Assembly (NCBI GenBank): GCA_051658525.1
Contig: JBOFMT010000008.1
Coordinates: 1 to 38,039 of the forward strand
Length of the DNA: 38,039 nucleotides
Direction of reading: 5' to 3'
Source: JBOFMT01 sp051658525
Lineage (GTDB): Bacteria > Bacillota_I > Bacilli_A > Erysipelotrichales > Erysipelotrichaceae
Under the pieces are notes generated by a model, which was not told the origin of the DNA, searched no databases, and saw only the letters and a program-made list of their open reading frames with translations. Position 1 is the stretch's first letter, and every line of letters begins with the position of its first letter. The translations under genes and the position numbers were made by a program. Of this stretch, positions 25,801 through 32,717 are shown piece by piece.

Positions 25801-26046
25801 TGTTGTTTCAAACTGTGGACAGTTACAGCGCATATTGATGAGTTTCCATTTTTCTTTGTCGACGGCAATTCCCACTTCGCGATACGATGGGTCTTTGACC
25901 ATAGCAAAGATTAAGTTTAAGTCGGTATTTGTTGTGGTATCCACCTCAAAACTAACAACTTCGTTATGTTGAAATAAATCCAACGCTCGTTGGTTTATTG
26001 CTTTCTTTTTTAGGATTTTTCCTATTTTTTCTTCCATAAATTCCAT
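22840..26046 (-). CDS. SWIM-zinc-finger SNF2/Rad54-type helicase
   Basis: 1068 residues, cytoplasmic. An N-terminal SWIM zinc finger (C74-x-C76...C86-x-H88) is followed by the bacterial SNF2-associated region (about 120-590). The SNF2 ATPase has Walker A ADDMGIGKT near 630, DEAQ in place of DEAH, and the LTGTP motif. The helicase C domain holds FSQF, SLKAGGTGLNLTGA and DRAYRLGQ. The layout and size match the bacterial SNF2 family often annotated helicase/SNF2; it probably remodels protein-DNA or RNA polymerase complexes, but its cellular role is not established. GAGGAG lies about 10 nt before the ATG. First gene of the operon leading to pyrR, M42 and pepF. Confidence 0.92.
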   Translation of the reverse strand: MEFMEEKIGKILKKKAINQRALDLFQHNEVVSFEVDTTTNTDLNLIFAMVKDPSYREVGIAVDKEKWKLINMRCNCPQFETTNAPCEHIGAALYKYANQYLPKVQPAQPLQLQDEMLKDLIDDYRMNTIQHLIAEHKNQKASLKLSLTFVDYQYIALSIKVGIDKFYVVKDVGVFLEMVANKETKKYGKDLELFHHRASFDEVSQPLLDFMQGCMSDHLLFKQNPNNKTVYKANYLYLSNQRIAALFHLLEETKIPYALHGMDDMQLIQHNPDITLQVKKHQDQAYDLQLMNPDIKLIAAGKTMYISEENRLYVCDEAFTYAMHRFLVWFHKQKQVTISTSMMQDFYINVIDQIKGFVKLSGDSLEDFKPTHFSAKVLLDLVKVNTLSAKLIFTYGDVELNAILKNPYDIARNYAAELTIVMILKKYFRYVDEQNGVFILDNSIDLIYDFFRTGFDEVSAYANIYTSDKVKNIKIKEHISMSMGVKIHQDLLQIDIDTNDFPIDELSGILSAYREHKKYFRMKNGSFINLDETGLSELSMFLDNLNVKPKDIDSGKITTSKYRSLSLDQTLTQASNIKVDRDAQFKQIVSDVRNVKDSMFKVPAPLKNTLRNYQKEGYRWMKTMSHYGFGGILADDMGIGKTIQVITLLEDYRIQGGSLCNLVVCPSSLILNWSNELLKFAPNIRVGLVHGSLEERAAVIQHPENYDVMITSYDYLKRDIEVYEGITFHYQIIDEAQYIKNQATKNATTVKQIKAMHRFALTGTPIENSLAEIWSIFDFLMPDYLFSYPYFKKQFEVGIVKYEDEQCLEALRKMVEPFILRRVKKDVLKELPDKIETTLFLELEEEAQKLYQANILSMKQDLLKQQQAGNENKILVLSMLTKLRQLCCDPRLLYENVTEQSIKMKAVMDIVESSRESGKKVLIFSQFTSVFKLLRQEFSKEKISYFTLTGKTSKEERQRMVNEFNTDETNVFMISLKAGGTGLNLTGAEVVIHFDPWWNLSAQNQATDRAYRLGQQNNVQVYKLICKDTIEEKILELQNLKKDLADSIIFENENLIAKMSINDIMDLF

Positions 26047-26073
26047 ATATTATTCACTCCTCAATAATGGACT

Positions 26074-26082
26074 ATTATATCA
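26074..26082 (-). promoter_or_regulatory. Extended -10 promoter of the SNF2 operon
   Basis: On the minus strand, TGATATAAT (TATAAT at 26079-26074) is an extended -10 with no good -35. It lies 28 nt before the SNF2 start codon. Confidence 0.5.
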
Positions 26083-26136
26083 CGAATTGAAGGAAAAACC
26101 TAACGATGAACGGATAAAAAAAAGAAGCAAAATAAT

Positions 26137-26165
26137 TTTATAACAAGCATCCCTTATGATATGAT
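26137..26165 (+). promoter_or_regulatory. Promoter of pflA
   Basis: TTTATA (26137-26142), 17 nt, TATGAT (26160-26165) preceded by TGA, an extended -10. GGGGTG (26175-26180) is the ribosome site, 6 nt before the ATG. Confidence 0.5.
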
Positions 26166-26186
26166 ATGGGCCATGGGGTGATATAG

Positions 26187-26939
26187 ATGGAAGGTAGAAT
26201 TCATTCGTTTGAGAGCTTTGGCACGGTTGACGGTCCTGGAATTCGATTTGTCGTGTTTTTACAGGGGTGCCCCTTACGTTGTTTGTACTGTCACAACCCG
26301 GATACCTGGGATCCAAGTGGTGGGAAAAGCTATCGTGTAGAAGAAGTCGTAAAACAAATATTAAAATATAAGAATTACATTAAAAATGGTGGTGTTACCG
26401 TGAGTGGCGGGGAAGCAATGATGCAAATGGAATTTGTAACAGCCCTGTTTCAAGCTTTAAAAAAGCAAGGGATTCACACGGCACTGGATACCTCTGGAGC
26501 TTGTTATAACGCAGAGGATGCTGCTTGGATGCAACGCTATGAGGCTTTACTAGCCGTTTGTGATTTGGTGTTATTTGATGTAAAGCACATCGATCAAGCC
26601 ATTCATTTGAAATTAACAGGCAAGGCCAACGACAATGTATTAGCAATGGCAAATGACTTATCTAAGCGCAATAAGCCAATGTGGATACGTCATGTACTAG
26701 TGCCTGGGTTTGATGAAGAACACCATCTATTTGCGTTGCGTAAGCAGATCGCGAACTGGACCAACGTGGAGAAAGTTGAAGTATTACCATACCATCGTAT
26801 GGGAGAAGCGAAGTATGAACAAATGAAACTTCCTTACCGATTGCAAGGGGTAGAAGAACCTAGCAAAGCGGCAGTGGAGCGAGCAAAAGCCATACTAAAA
26901 GGAGAACTTGATGATTCAAATACAGTACCTCATCAATGA
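26187..26939 (+). CDS. pflA: Pyruvate formate-lyase activating enzyme
   Basis: 250 residues, radical SAM. The cluster motif is C28-PLR-C32-LY-C35-HNPD, followed by GGVTVSGGEAMMQ, DTSGA and the C-terminal VLPYHRMGEAKYEQM, all diagnostic of PFL-activating enzyme. It uses reduced [4Fe-4S] and S-adenosylmethionine to abstract hydrogen from the target glycine of pyruvate formate-lyase. In this genome the target glycine is in the separate small protein at 29315-29557, so the enzyme must recognise that domain either free or docked on the core. The 3' end overlaps the next gene by 29 nt. Confidence 0.95.
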   Translation: MEGRIHSFESFGTVDGPGIRFVVFLQGCPLRCLYCHNPDTWDPSGGKSYRVEEVVKQILKYKNYIKNGGVTVSGGEAMMQMEFVTALFQALKKQGIHTALDTSGACYNAEDAAWMQRYEALLAVCDLVLFDVKHIDQAIHLKLTGKANDNVLAMANDLSKRNKPMWIRHVLVPGFDEEHHLFALRKQIANWTNVEKVEVLPYHRMGEAKYEQMKLPYRLQGVEEPSKAAVERAKAILKGELDDSNTVPHQ

Positions 26940-27180
26940 TGCATGTGCAAGTTGTTATCAAATGCACGAAACACTCAATACCTTGAAATCAAATTTTCCA
27001 GAAATTGAGATTGTCGAAGTACCTTGGCAAGAAACAATGATTGAGAAATATGATCTAAAACGCATTCCGGTTTTACTCGTATTTCATGATGGGGTCATGG
27101 TCCAAACCATCGACCAAAATTTGCCTTATGAAATCTTAGAATTGTATTTTGAAGATTTGGTTAAGGAAGGGAAAAAATAA
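26911..27180 (+). CDS. Thioredoxin-like CxxC protein linked to pflA
   Basis: 89 residues, cytoplasmic. A minimal thioredoxin fold: IQYLIND then C12-AS-C15, a helix, and KRIPVLLVFHDG with the cis-proline. Size and motif fit a small thioredoxin or glutaredoxin-like oxidoreductase. The ATG at 26911, 6 nt after AAAGGAG, is preferred over the TTG at 26908. It overlaps pflA out of frame and precedes pflB by 138 nt, so it is probably co-expressed with the PFL system. A plausible job is to keep the PFL active-site cysteines or the activase reduced; this is inference from position only. Confidence 0.72.
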   Translation: MIQIQYLINDACASCYQMHETLNTLKSNFPEIEIVEVPWQETMIEKYDLKRIPVLLVFHDGVMVQTIDQNLPYEILELYFEDLVKEGKK

Positions 27181-27203
27181 GAAATTTTTATTTTTTTCAA
27201 GAA

Positions 27204-27289
27204 AGAAAACGCTTACCTTTTTGAAAATTCGCAAGATTGATAATTTTCTAACAAAAGGTCTTTTGTAAATCACAAGTTTGCGTTATAAT
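27204..27289 (+). promoter_or_regulatory. pflB promoter with cre-like site and palindrome
   Basis: TTTGTA (27262-27267), 16 nt, perfect TATAAT (27284-27289). A palindrome ACAAAAG-GT-CTTTTGT (27251-27266) overlaps the -35 and looks like an operator. AGAAAACGCTTACC (27204-27217) matches the CcpA cre consensus at every fixed position except the outermost two bases. Control of pfl by CcpA is known in other Gram-positives; binding here is inferred. Confidence 0.55.
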
Positions 27290-27318
27290 ACGAAATGATT
27301 ATAGAAAAGAGGAATGTT

Positions 27319-29322
27319 ATGAGACAAGAATGGAACGGATTTGTCGGAGGAAATTGGACAGAGGAAATCGATGTTCGTGATTTTATCCAGAAAAACTATA
27401 CTCCTTATGAAGGAGACGATACTTTTTTAGCAGACGCGACTGCAAATACCAAAGCTCTGTGGGAACAAGTTTTAGAATTGAACAAACAAGAAAAAGCAAA
27501 TGGTGGGGTACTAGACGCTGATACTTCGGTGATTTCGACCATTGTTTCTCATGGCCCTGGTTATCTAAACAAAGAGTTGGAAACAATTGTTGGATTCCAA
27601 ACAGATAAACCATTCAAACGTTCATTGCAACCGTTTGGTGGAATTCGTATGAGCGAATCTGCTTTAAAAGCTTATGGATTTGAAATGGATCCAGAAGTAG
27701 ATGAAATCTTTACAAAATACCGTAAAACACACAACCAAGGGGTATTTGATGCTTATACAGCAGAAATGCGTTTGGCTCGTAAGTCAGGTGTTATCACTGG
27801 GCTTCCAGATGCTTATGGACGTGGACGTATCATCGGTGACTACCGTCGTGTAGCACTTTACGGTATCAACCGTTTGATCGAAGATAAAAAAGCTTATTTG
27901 GCATACCATGTTGGTGATATGACCGAATCAAAAATGCGTGACCGTGAAGAAATCAGTGAGCAAATTCGTGCGTTAGCTGAAATTGCACAAATGGCAGCTA
28001 GCTATGGCTTTGATATCACAGTTCCAGCCGTTACTGCACAAGAAGCAATCCAATGGACTTACTTTGGATACTTAGCAGCAATCAAAGAACAAAATGGTGC
28101 AGCGATGTCAATTGGTCGTGTATCTACGTTCTTAGATATTTATATCGAACGTGATTTGGCAGCAGGTACGTTAACAGAAGAACAAGCACAAGAATTGATG
28201 GATAACTTCGTAATGAAATTACGTTTGGTTAAATTCATGCGTACACCAGATTATAACGATCTATTCTCAGGAGATCCAACTTGGGTAACAGAATCCATTG
28301 GTGGTATGGGTGTTGATGGTCGTACCTTGGTTACAAAAAGTAGCTTCCGTATCCTTCACACACTTGAAACACTAGGACCTGCACCAGAACCTAACTTAAC
28401 GGTGTTGTGGTCGACACACTTACCAAAAGAATTCAAACGCTTCTGTGCTAAAACATCTATCAAAACTTCAAGTATTCAATACGAAAATGATGATATGATG
28501 CGTGCGGAAATGGGTGATGACTACGGTATCGCTTGCTGTGTAAGTTCTATGCGTATTGGGAAAGACATGCAGTTCTTCGGAGCGCGTGCCAACCTTGCGA
28601 AAGCATTGTTATATGCAATCAATGGTGGTATGGATGAGAAGTTAAAAATTCAAGTTTCTCCTCGCTTTGAACCAATCCGTGGTGAAGTATTAAACTACGG
28701 TGAAGTAATGCAAAAATATGACCAAATGTTGGACTGGTTAGCTAACCTTTACATCAACACACTAAATATCATTCACTACATGCACGATAAGTATTCTTAC
28801 GAGCGCAGTGAAATGGCATTGCATGATCATGAAGTACGTCGTTTGTTCGCAACGGGTATTGCTGGTTTAAGTGTAGTTGCGGATAGTTTATCAGCAATCA
28901 AATATGCGGAAGTAGCTGTAATTCGTGATGAAAACGGAATTGCGGTAGATTACCAAGTTCGTGGAGACTATCCTAAATTTGGAAACAACGATGACCGTGT
29001 AGATCAAATCGCTCATGACTTGGTTAAAACATTCATGAACAAATTGAAGAAAACACCAACGTATCGCGATGGAGTACACTCTATGAGTATCTTAACGATT
29101 ACGTCAAATGTAGTATATGGTAAGAAAACAGGAAATACACCAGATGGACGTCGTGCTGGAGAACCATTTGCACCAGGTGCAAATCCAATGCATGGACGTG
29201 ACGAAAACGGAGCCTTGGCAAGTTTAGAGTCAGTAGCAAAATTACCATACGATTATGCAAAAGATGGTATTTCTAATACATTCTCTATCGTTCCAGGATC
29301 CCTAGGAAAGGACGATGAATAA
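27319..29322 (+). CDS. pflB: Pyruvate formate-lyase catalytic core, lacking the glycyl-radical domain
   Basis: 667 residues. The chain matches formate C-acetyltransferase throughout, including the thiyl pair C406-C407 in DDYGIACCVSSM, GARANLAKALLYAINGG and the late motif DGISNTFSIVPGSLGKDDE, then a TAA. Ordinary PFL runs 740-760 residues in one chain and continues here with the radical domain. That domain follows as a separate ORF in the +1 frame, overlapping by 8 nt. The core alone cannot hold a glycyl radical, so it should be inactive without its partner. Start: GAGG lies 6 nt before the ATG at 27319; an upstream ATG at 27295 has no site. The reaction converts pyruvate and CoA to acetyl-CoA and formate. 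Confidence 0.93.
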   Translation: MRQEWNGFVGGNWTEEIDVRDFIQKNYTPYEGDDTFLADATANTKALWEQVLELNKQEKANGGVLDADTSVISTIVSHGPGYLNKELETIVGFQTDKPFKRSLQPFGGIRMSESALKAYGFEMDPEVDEIFTKYRKTHNQGVFDAYTAEMRLARKSGVITGLPDAYGRGRIIGDYRRVALYGINRLIEDKKAYLAYHVGDMTESKMRDREEISEQIRALAEIAQMAASYGFDITVPAVTAQEAIQWTYFGYLAAIKEQNGAAMSIGRVSTFLDIYIERDLAAGTLTEEQAQELMDNFVMKLRLVKFMRTPDYNDLFSGDPTWVTESIGGMGVDGRTLVTKSSFRILHTLETLGPAPEPNLTVLWSTHLPKEFKRFCAKTSIKTSSIQYENDDMMRAEMGDDYGIACCVSSMRIGKDMQFFGARANLAKALLYAINGGMDEKLKIQVSPRFEPIRGEVLNYGEVMQKYDQMLDWLANLYINTLNIIHYMHDKYSYERSEMALHDHEVRRLFATGIAGLSVVADSLSAIKYAEVAVIRDENGIAVDYQVRGDYPKFGNNDDRVDQIAHDLVKTFMNKLKKTPTYRDGVHSMSILTITSNVVYGKKTGNTPDGRRAGEPFAPGANPMHGRDENGALASLESVAKLPYDYAKDGISNTFSIVPGSLGKDDE

Positions 29323-29557
29323 GATGAACAACAAAATTGATAACTTAGTAAACATGATTGATGGTTATGTAGAAAATGGTGGACACCATTTGAACGTAAA
29401 CGTATTTGATCGTGAAACATTAGTGGATGCACAAAATCATCCAGAAAAATATCCACAATTAACAGTACGTGTAAGTGGTTATGCAGTTAACTTTGTAAAA
29501 CTTACAAAAGAACAACAAGATGATGTAATCGCACGTACAATGCACGAAAAAATGTAA
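29315..29557 (+). CDS. Separate glycyl-radical domain of pyruvate formate-lyase (GrcA/YfiD-like)
   Basis: 80 residues, or 77 if the ATG at 29324 is used. From HHLNVNVFDRETLVDAQ to the end it is the C-terminal domain of pyruvate formate-lyase, with the radical glycine G55 in RVSGYAVNF and the terminal QQDDVIARTMHEKM. It corresponds to autonomous glycyl-radical cofactors such as E. coli GrcA/YfiD, which can replace the oxygen-cleaved end of PFL. Here it is directly downstream of a core that lacks this domain. AGGAAAGGA (29304-29312) inside pflB can serve as ribosome site. The combined length, about 745 residues, equals a normal PFL. A sequencing error or a +1 frameshift site is the alternative explanation. 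Confidence 0.9.
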   Translation: MNKMNNKIDNLVNMIDGYVENGGHHLNVNVFDRETLVDAQNHPEKYPQLTVRVSGYAVNFVKLTKEQQDDVIARTMHEKM

Positions 29558-29559
29558 AG

Positions 29560-29584
29560 AAAAGGCCATTTGGCCTTTTTTTTC
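29560..29584 (+). terminator. Terminator of the pfl operon
   Basis: AAAGGCCA (29561-29568) pairs with TGGCCTTT (29571-29578) around a 2-nt loop, followed by a T run. It confirms that the small radical-domain gene closes the pflB transcript. Confidence 0.88.
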
Positions 29585-29610
29585 GTATATAATATAACTG
29601 AGGTGATTTG

Positions 29611-30273
29611 ATGAAGGATTTGATGGAAAACTATTTACACAATACCGAGATTACGATTTTTCAAAGTCGAGAGATGTTTCGGATGAATACAGATACTCGC
29701 TATTTAGGCGAATTTATGAAGCTAAAAAAACATAGTAGTGTATTGGATATTGGAACCAACAACGGTGCTTTACTGTTATATGCAAGCATGCAAACGGATG
29801 GGAAGCTGTACGGTGTCGATGTACTAGAAGCTGCTTGTGACTTGGCAAGGTACAATTTATCCTACAATCAGATAACAAAGGTGGAAATCATCCACAGCGA
29901 TGTGAAAGAACTTGTGATTCCTCAAGTGGATGCGATTGTTTGTAATCCACCCTACTTTCCTGTTCATGCACATTCCAATCTCAATGAAAACAGGAACTTG
30001 CAAGTTGCAAGACATGAAAAGTATTTGGAACTGAGTGATTTGATGCAAGTGGTCAAACGCTTATTAAAAGATCATGGACGCTTTTTTATGGTACACCGTG
30101 CCAATCGCTTAAGTGACATCTTGCTAGCACTGGATGAAGCAAAATTAGGTGTACGTCGCATTCAATTTATTCATGATGAAAATAAAGATGAAGCAAGTGG
30201 AGTGCTGATTGAGGCGGCCAAAGGACAAAAGGCCAACCTTAAAGTGAGTAATCCGATTTGGGTGAAACGATGA
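29611..30273 (+). CDS. tRNA1(Val) (adenine37-N6)-methyltransferase family protein
   Basis: 220 residues, cytoplasmic class I SAM-dependent methyltransferase. VLDIGTNNGALLL is the SAM-binding motif and VCNPPYFP the NPPY motif of N6-adenine methyltransferases. The N-terminal IFQSREMFRMNTDT and overall length fit the TrmN6/YfiC/YabB group that modifies A37 of tRNA-Val. A TTG at 29608 is adjacent, but the ATG at 29611 after GAGGTGAT is the likely start. The stop overlaps the rmuC start as ATGA, giving a two-gene unit. Confidence 0.85.
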   Translation: MKDLMENYLHNTEITIFQSREMFRMNTDTRYLGEFMKLKKHSSVLDIGTNNGALLLYASMQTDGKLYGVDVLEAACDLARYNLSYNQITKVEIIHSDVKELVIPQVDAIVCNPPYFPVHAHSNLNENRNLQVARHEKYLELSDLMQVVKRLLKDHGRFFMVHRANRLSDILLALDEAKLGVRRIQFIHDENKDEASGVLIEAAKGQKANLKVSNPIWVKR

Positions 30274-31298
30274 GTGATACTTTTTTAACTATCCTATTGG
30301 GTGTGTGTTGTTTGTTGTGTGTTATCTTAATCATTGTCATGCTGAAACAGCAACAAAACCATAAGCAATTAGCGAAGCTACAAGAACAGCAAAATATACA
30401 AGAACTCGCACAATTAAAGGCAATGTTGGAAGTCCAACAACAAAATACGATGCAAGGCTTACAACAAATCCAACACGTTGTTGATGAACGCTTGGAACAA
30501 ACCTTAAATACAAGGCTCCAACAAAATGCACAACAAGTACAAACGGCTCTAGATAAAGTGCATCTAGGCTTGGGAGAAATGCAAAAAGTAGCGAGTGGTG
30601 TCGAACGCTTGCAAGATGTACTGATGAATGTAAAGACCAGAGGAATCTTGGGAGAGATTCAATTGTTTCAACTCGTAGAAGATATCCTCACACCATCACA
30701 GTATGTAAAAAATGTTGCGACCATACCTGGATCTCGTAATATGGTGGAATGTGCCATCCTGTTAGAAGATGGGGTTATGATGCCAATTGATGCGAAATTT
30801 CCGCTTGCTCATTTTGAACGTATTTTGGATGCAACAAGTGATGCAGAGCGTAGTATGGCACAAAAAAACTTAGTGATGCAAATGCGAAACAATGCCAAAG
30901 ACATCCGTAGTAAATATATTGAAGCGCCGTATACGACCGACTTTGGAATTTTATTTGTGCCAGTGGAAAGTTTATATTTAGAATGTTTACAATTGCAGTT
31001 GGGTGAAATCCTCCATCAGGAGAGCAAAATCATTCTAGCTGGACCTTCCACCTTGTCGGCAATTCTCAATGCGCTAGCGTTTGGATTTAAGCGATTGGTC
31101 ATGGAAACGCAGGCCAAGGAGATTTATGAAACCTTAGCAAAGGTTCAAAAAGAATTTGATAGTTTCGCCATTGTGTTAGATACCCTGCAAAATCGCTTGC
31201 AACAAGCGAATAGTGAAATGGATAAACTCGTCGGTGTACGAACTAGAAAAATACAAGCGGCACTGGCTAATTTAAGTGAGAAAGGGTCTAACTTGTAA
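30270..31298 (+). CDS. rmuC: RmuC-family DNA recombination protein
   Basis: 342 residues. An N-terminal membrane anchor (about 4-26) is followed by a Gln-rich coiled coil (about 30-100). The RmuC nuclease-like domain holds KTRGILGEIQL, MPIDAKFPL and FVPVESLY, and ends in a second coiled stretch. E. coli RmuC limits DNA inversion at short inverted repeats; the biochemical activity is thought to be nuclease-like. The ATG at 30270 overlaps the preceding stop by 4 nt. Confidence 0.88.
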   Translation: MSDTFLTILLGVCCLLCVILIIVMLKQQQNHKQLAKLQEQQNIQELAQLKAMLEVQQQNTMQGLQQIQHVVDERLEQTLNTRLQQNAQQVQTALDKVHLGLGEMQKVASGVERLQDVLMNVKTRGILGEIQLFQLVEDILTPSQYVKNVATIPGSRNMVECAILLEDGVMMPIDAKFPLAHFERILDATSDAERSMAQKNLVMQMRNNAKDIRSKYIEAPYTTDFGILFVPVESLYLECLQLQLGEILHQESKIILAGPSTLSAILNALAFGFKRLVMETQAKEIYETLAKVQKEFDSFAIVLDTLQNRLQQANSEMDKLVGVRTRKIQAALANLSEKGSNL

Positions 31299-31337
31299 TT
31301 GCTTGTGTTAGGAGTATCATACCGTTGAGGTGATACG

Positions 31338-31814
31338 ATGAACGTCTATGATTTTAGTGTAAAGGATATGCAGGGAGAACAAGTTTCACTTGATATTTAT
31401 CGTGGAAAAGTGTTGTTGCTTGTCAATACTGCGAGCAAGTGTGGATATACGCCACAGTTTGAACAACTTGAAGCAATGTATGAGCGCTATGTAGAAGCGG
31501 ATTTTGAAATAATTGGATTCCCATGCAATCAATTCGCTCATGAAGATCCAGGAACAAATGAAGAAATCTTAACATTTTGTCAAACCCAATATGGTGTGAA
31601 GTTTCCGATGATGGCAAAAATTGATGTCAATGGACCGGAAGCTGATGCCTTGTTTGTATATTTGCGTAAAACAACAAGAGGTGTCATGGGAGATCGCATC
31701 AAATGGAATTTCACAAAATTTTTAGTCAACAAAGAAGGAAAGGTCATCAAGCGTTACGCCCCTAGTACTTCTCCTGACGAGATTGCAAAGGACGTAGCGA
31801 TCTTGTTGAAATAG
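31338..31814 (+). CDS. Glutathione peroxidase family thiol peroxidase
   Basis: 158 residues, thioredoxin fold, cytoplasmic. NTASKCGYTPQ carries the peroxidatic C35 (Cys, not selenocysteine); FPCNQF and WNFTKF supply the Gln, Trp and Asn of the catalytic tetrad. Bacterial Cys-type members generally use thioredoxin rather than glutathione to detoxify peroxides. A 6-bp inverted repeat, GTATCA (31314-31319) with TGATAC (31331-31336), flanks the GAGGTGAT ribosome site and could slightly affect translation. Followed after 6 nt by a HAD hydrolase gene. Confidence 0.9.
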   Translation: MNVYDFSVKDMQGEQVSLDIYRGKVLLLVNTASKCGYTPQFEQLEAMYERYVEADFEIIGFPCNQFAHEDPGTNEEILTFCQTQYGVKFPMMAKIDVNGPEADALFVYLRKTTRGVMGDRIKWNFTKFLVNKEGKVIKRYAPSTSPDEIAKDVAILLK

Positions 31815-31820
31815 GAGCTT

Positions 31821-32609
31821 ATGATCAAAAGTATCGTATGTGACATGGATGGAACCATGTTAAATGAAAACAAAGAACTACCTGCAGGTATTTATGAAAT
31901 GGTTGCAGCATTAAAACAACAAGGTATCTTGTTTGGTATTGCGAGTGGACGACAATATGCGAATATTCGCTCCTTTTTTGAGCCAATTGCACAAGATGTC
32001 CTTTTCTTGGCGGAAAATGGCACCTATGTTGTTTACCAAGATGAAGTATTATCAATTGCAGCATTAGATAAAACTGATGTGGCTAATATCATCAACATGT
32101 CACGTGAATTAGAGGATGTAGCACTGGTATTATGTGGTGGCGAACGAGCGTATGTCTTTACAAAAGAAGAACGTTATTTAACTGAAATTCGTAAATATTA
32201 TGCAGTTATTTCCACAATATCATCGCTAGAAGAAATTGTGGAACCTTTGATTAAGGTGGCTGTCTTGGATTTACAAGGAAGTGAACACCACTGTTATCCA
32301 CACTATCGAGGATTAACGCATCTAGAAGTTGTGGTTAGTGCTGCCGTTTGGATGGATATTCACCTCAAAGGGGTGAATAAGGGAACTTCCTTAAGTAAAA
32401 CCTTAGCACATTTTTCATTGTCTACAGACTCTTGTATGGCCATTGGTGATTATATGAATGATTATGAAATGATGCAAGCGGTTGGCTATGCAGTTGCAAT
32501 GGACAATGCGCATCCTGAAATCAAGAAAATTTGTAACTACCAAACTACTTCAAATGAGGATAACGGAGTTATGAATATGTTAGTGCGTGTTTTACACCAT
32601 CAAATCTAA
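31821..32609 (+). CDS. Cof-type HAD-superfamily hydrolase
   Basis: 262 residues. Motif I is CDMDGTML (nucleophile D8, acid/base D10), motif II is FGIASGR near residue 40, and motif IV is AIGDYMNDYEMM near 213. A C2-type cap domain sits in between. Such enzymes dephosphorylate sugar phosphates, FMN or pyridoxal phosphate; the substrate cannot be assigned from sequence. It is probably cotranscribed with the peroxidase gene 6 nt upstream. I see no strong terminator of its own; the hairpin at 32692 could act in both directions. Confidence 0.88.
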   Translation: MIKSIVCDMDGTMLNENKELPAGIYEMVAALKQQGILFGIASGRQYANIRSFFEPIAQDVLFLAENGTYVVYQDEVLSIAALDKTDVANIINMSRELEDVALVLCGGERAYVFTKEERYLTEIRKYYAVISTISSLEEIVEPLIKVAVLDLQGSEHHCYPHYRGLTHLEVVVSAAVWMDIHLKGVNKGTSLSKTLAHFSLSTDSCMAIGDYMNDYEMMQAVGYAVAMDNAHPEIKKICNYQTTSNEDNGVMNMLVRVLHHQI

Positions 32610-32691
32610 TCTAGCTTAGGCTGTATTTTTTTATATTTATAGTAATATTGTACTAACCTTATTGATAGTTTGATTGTCTTCTTACATATAA

Positions 32692-32717
32692 AAACGTCCA
32701 GCTTATGCTGGACGTTT
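32692..32717 (-). terminator. Terminator of the EAL-CBS-GGDEF gene
   Basis: A perfect 11-bp stem, AAACGTCCAGC (32692-32702) with GCTGGACGTTT (32707-32717), loop TTAT. On the minus strand it runs into T residues. The gene's stop codon (32705-32703) forms the loop. Confidence 0.85.

Noticed and set aside
27319..29557. pflB as a decaying pseudogene
   Set aside because: Both parts retain all catalytic residues, the second part has its own start and ribosome site, and no other lesion is seen. Sequencing error remains possible.
31314..31336. Hairpin around the glutathione peroxidase ribosome site as a riboswitch
   Set aside because: Only 6 bp with an 11-nt loop and no recognisable aptamer; mentioned in the gene entry but too weak to call.
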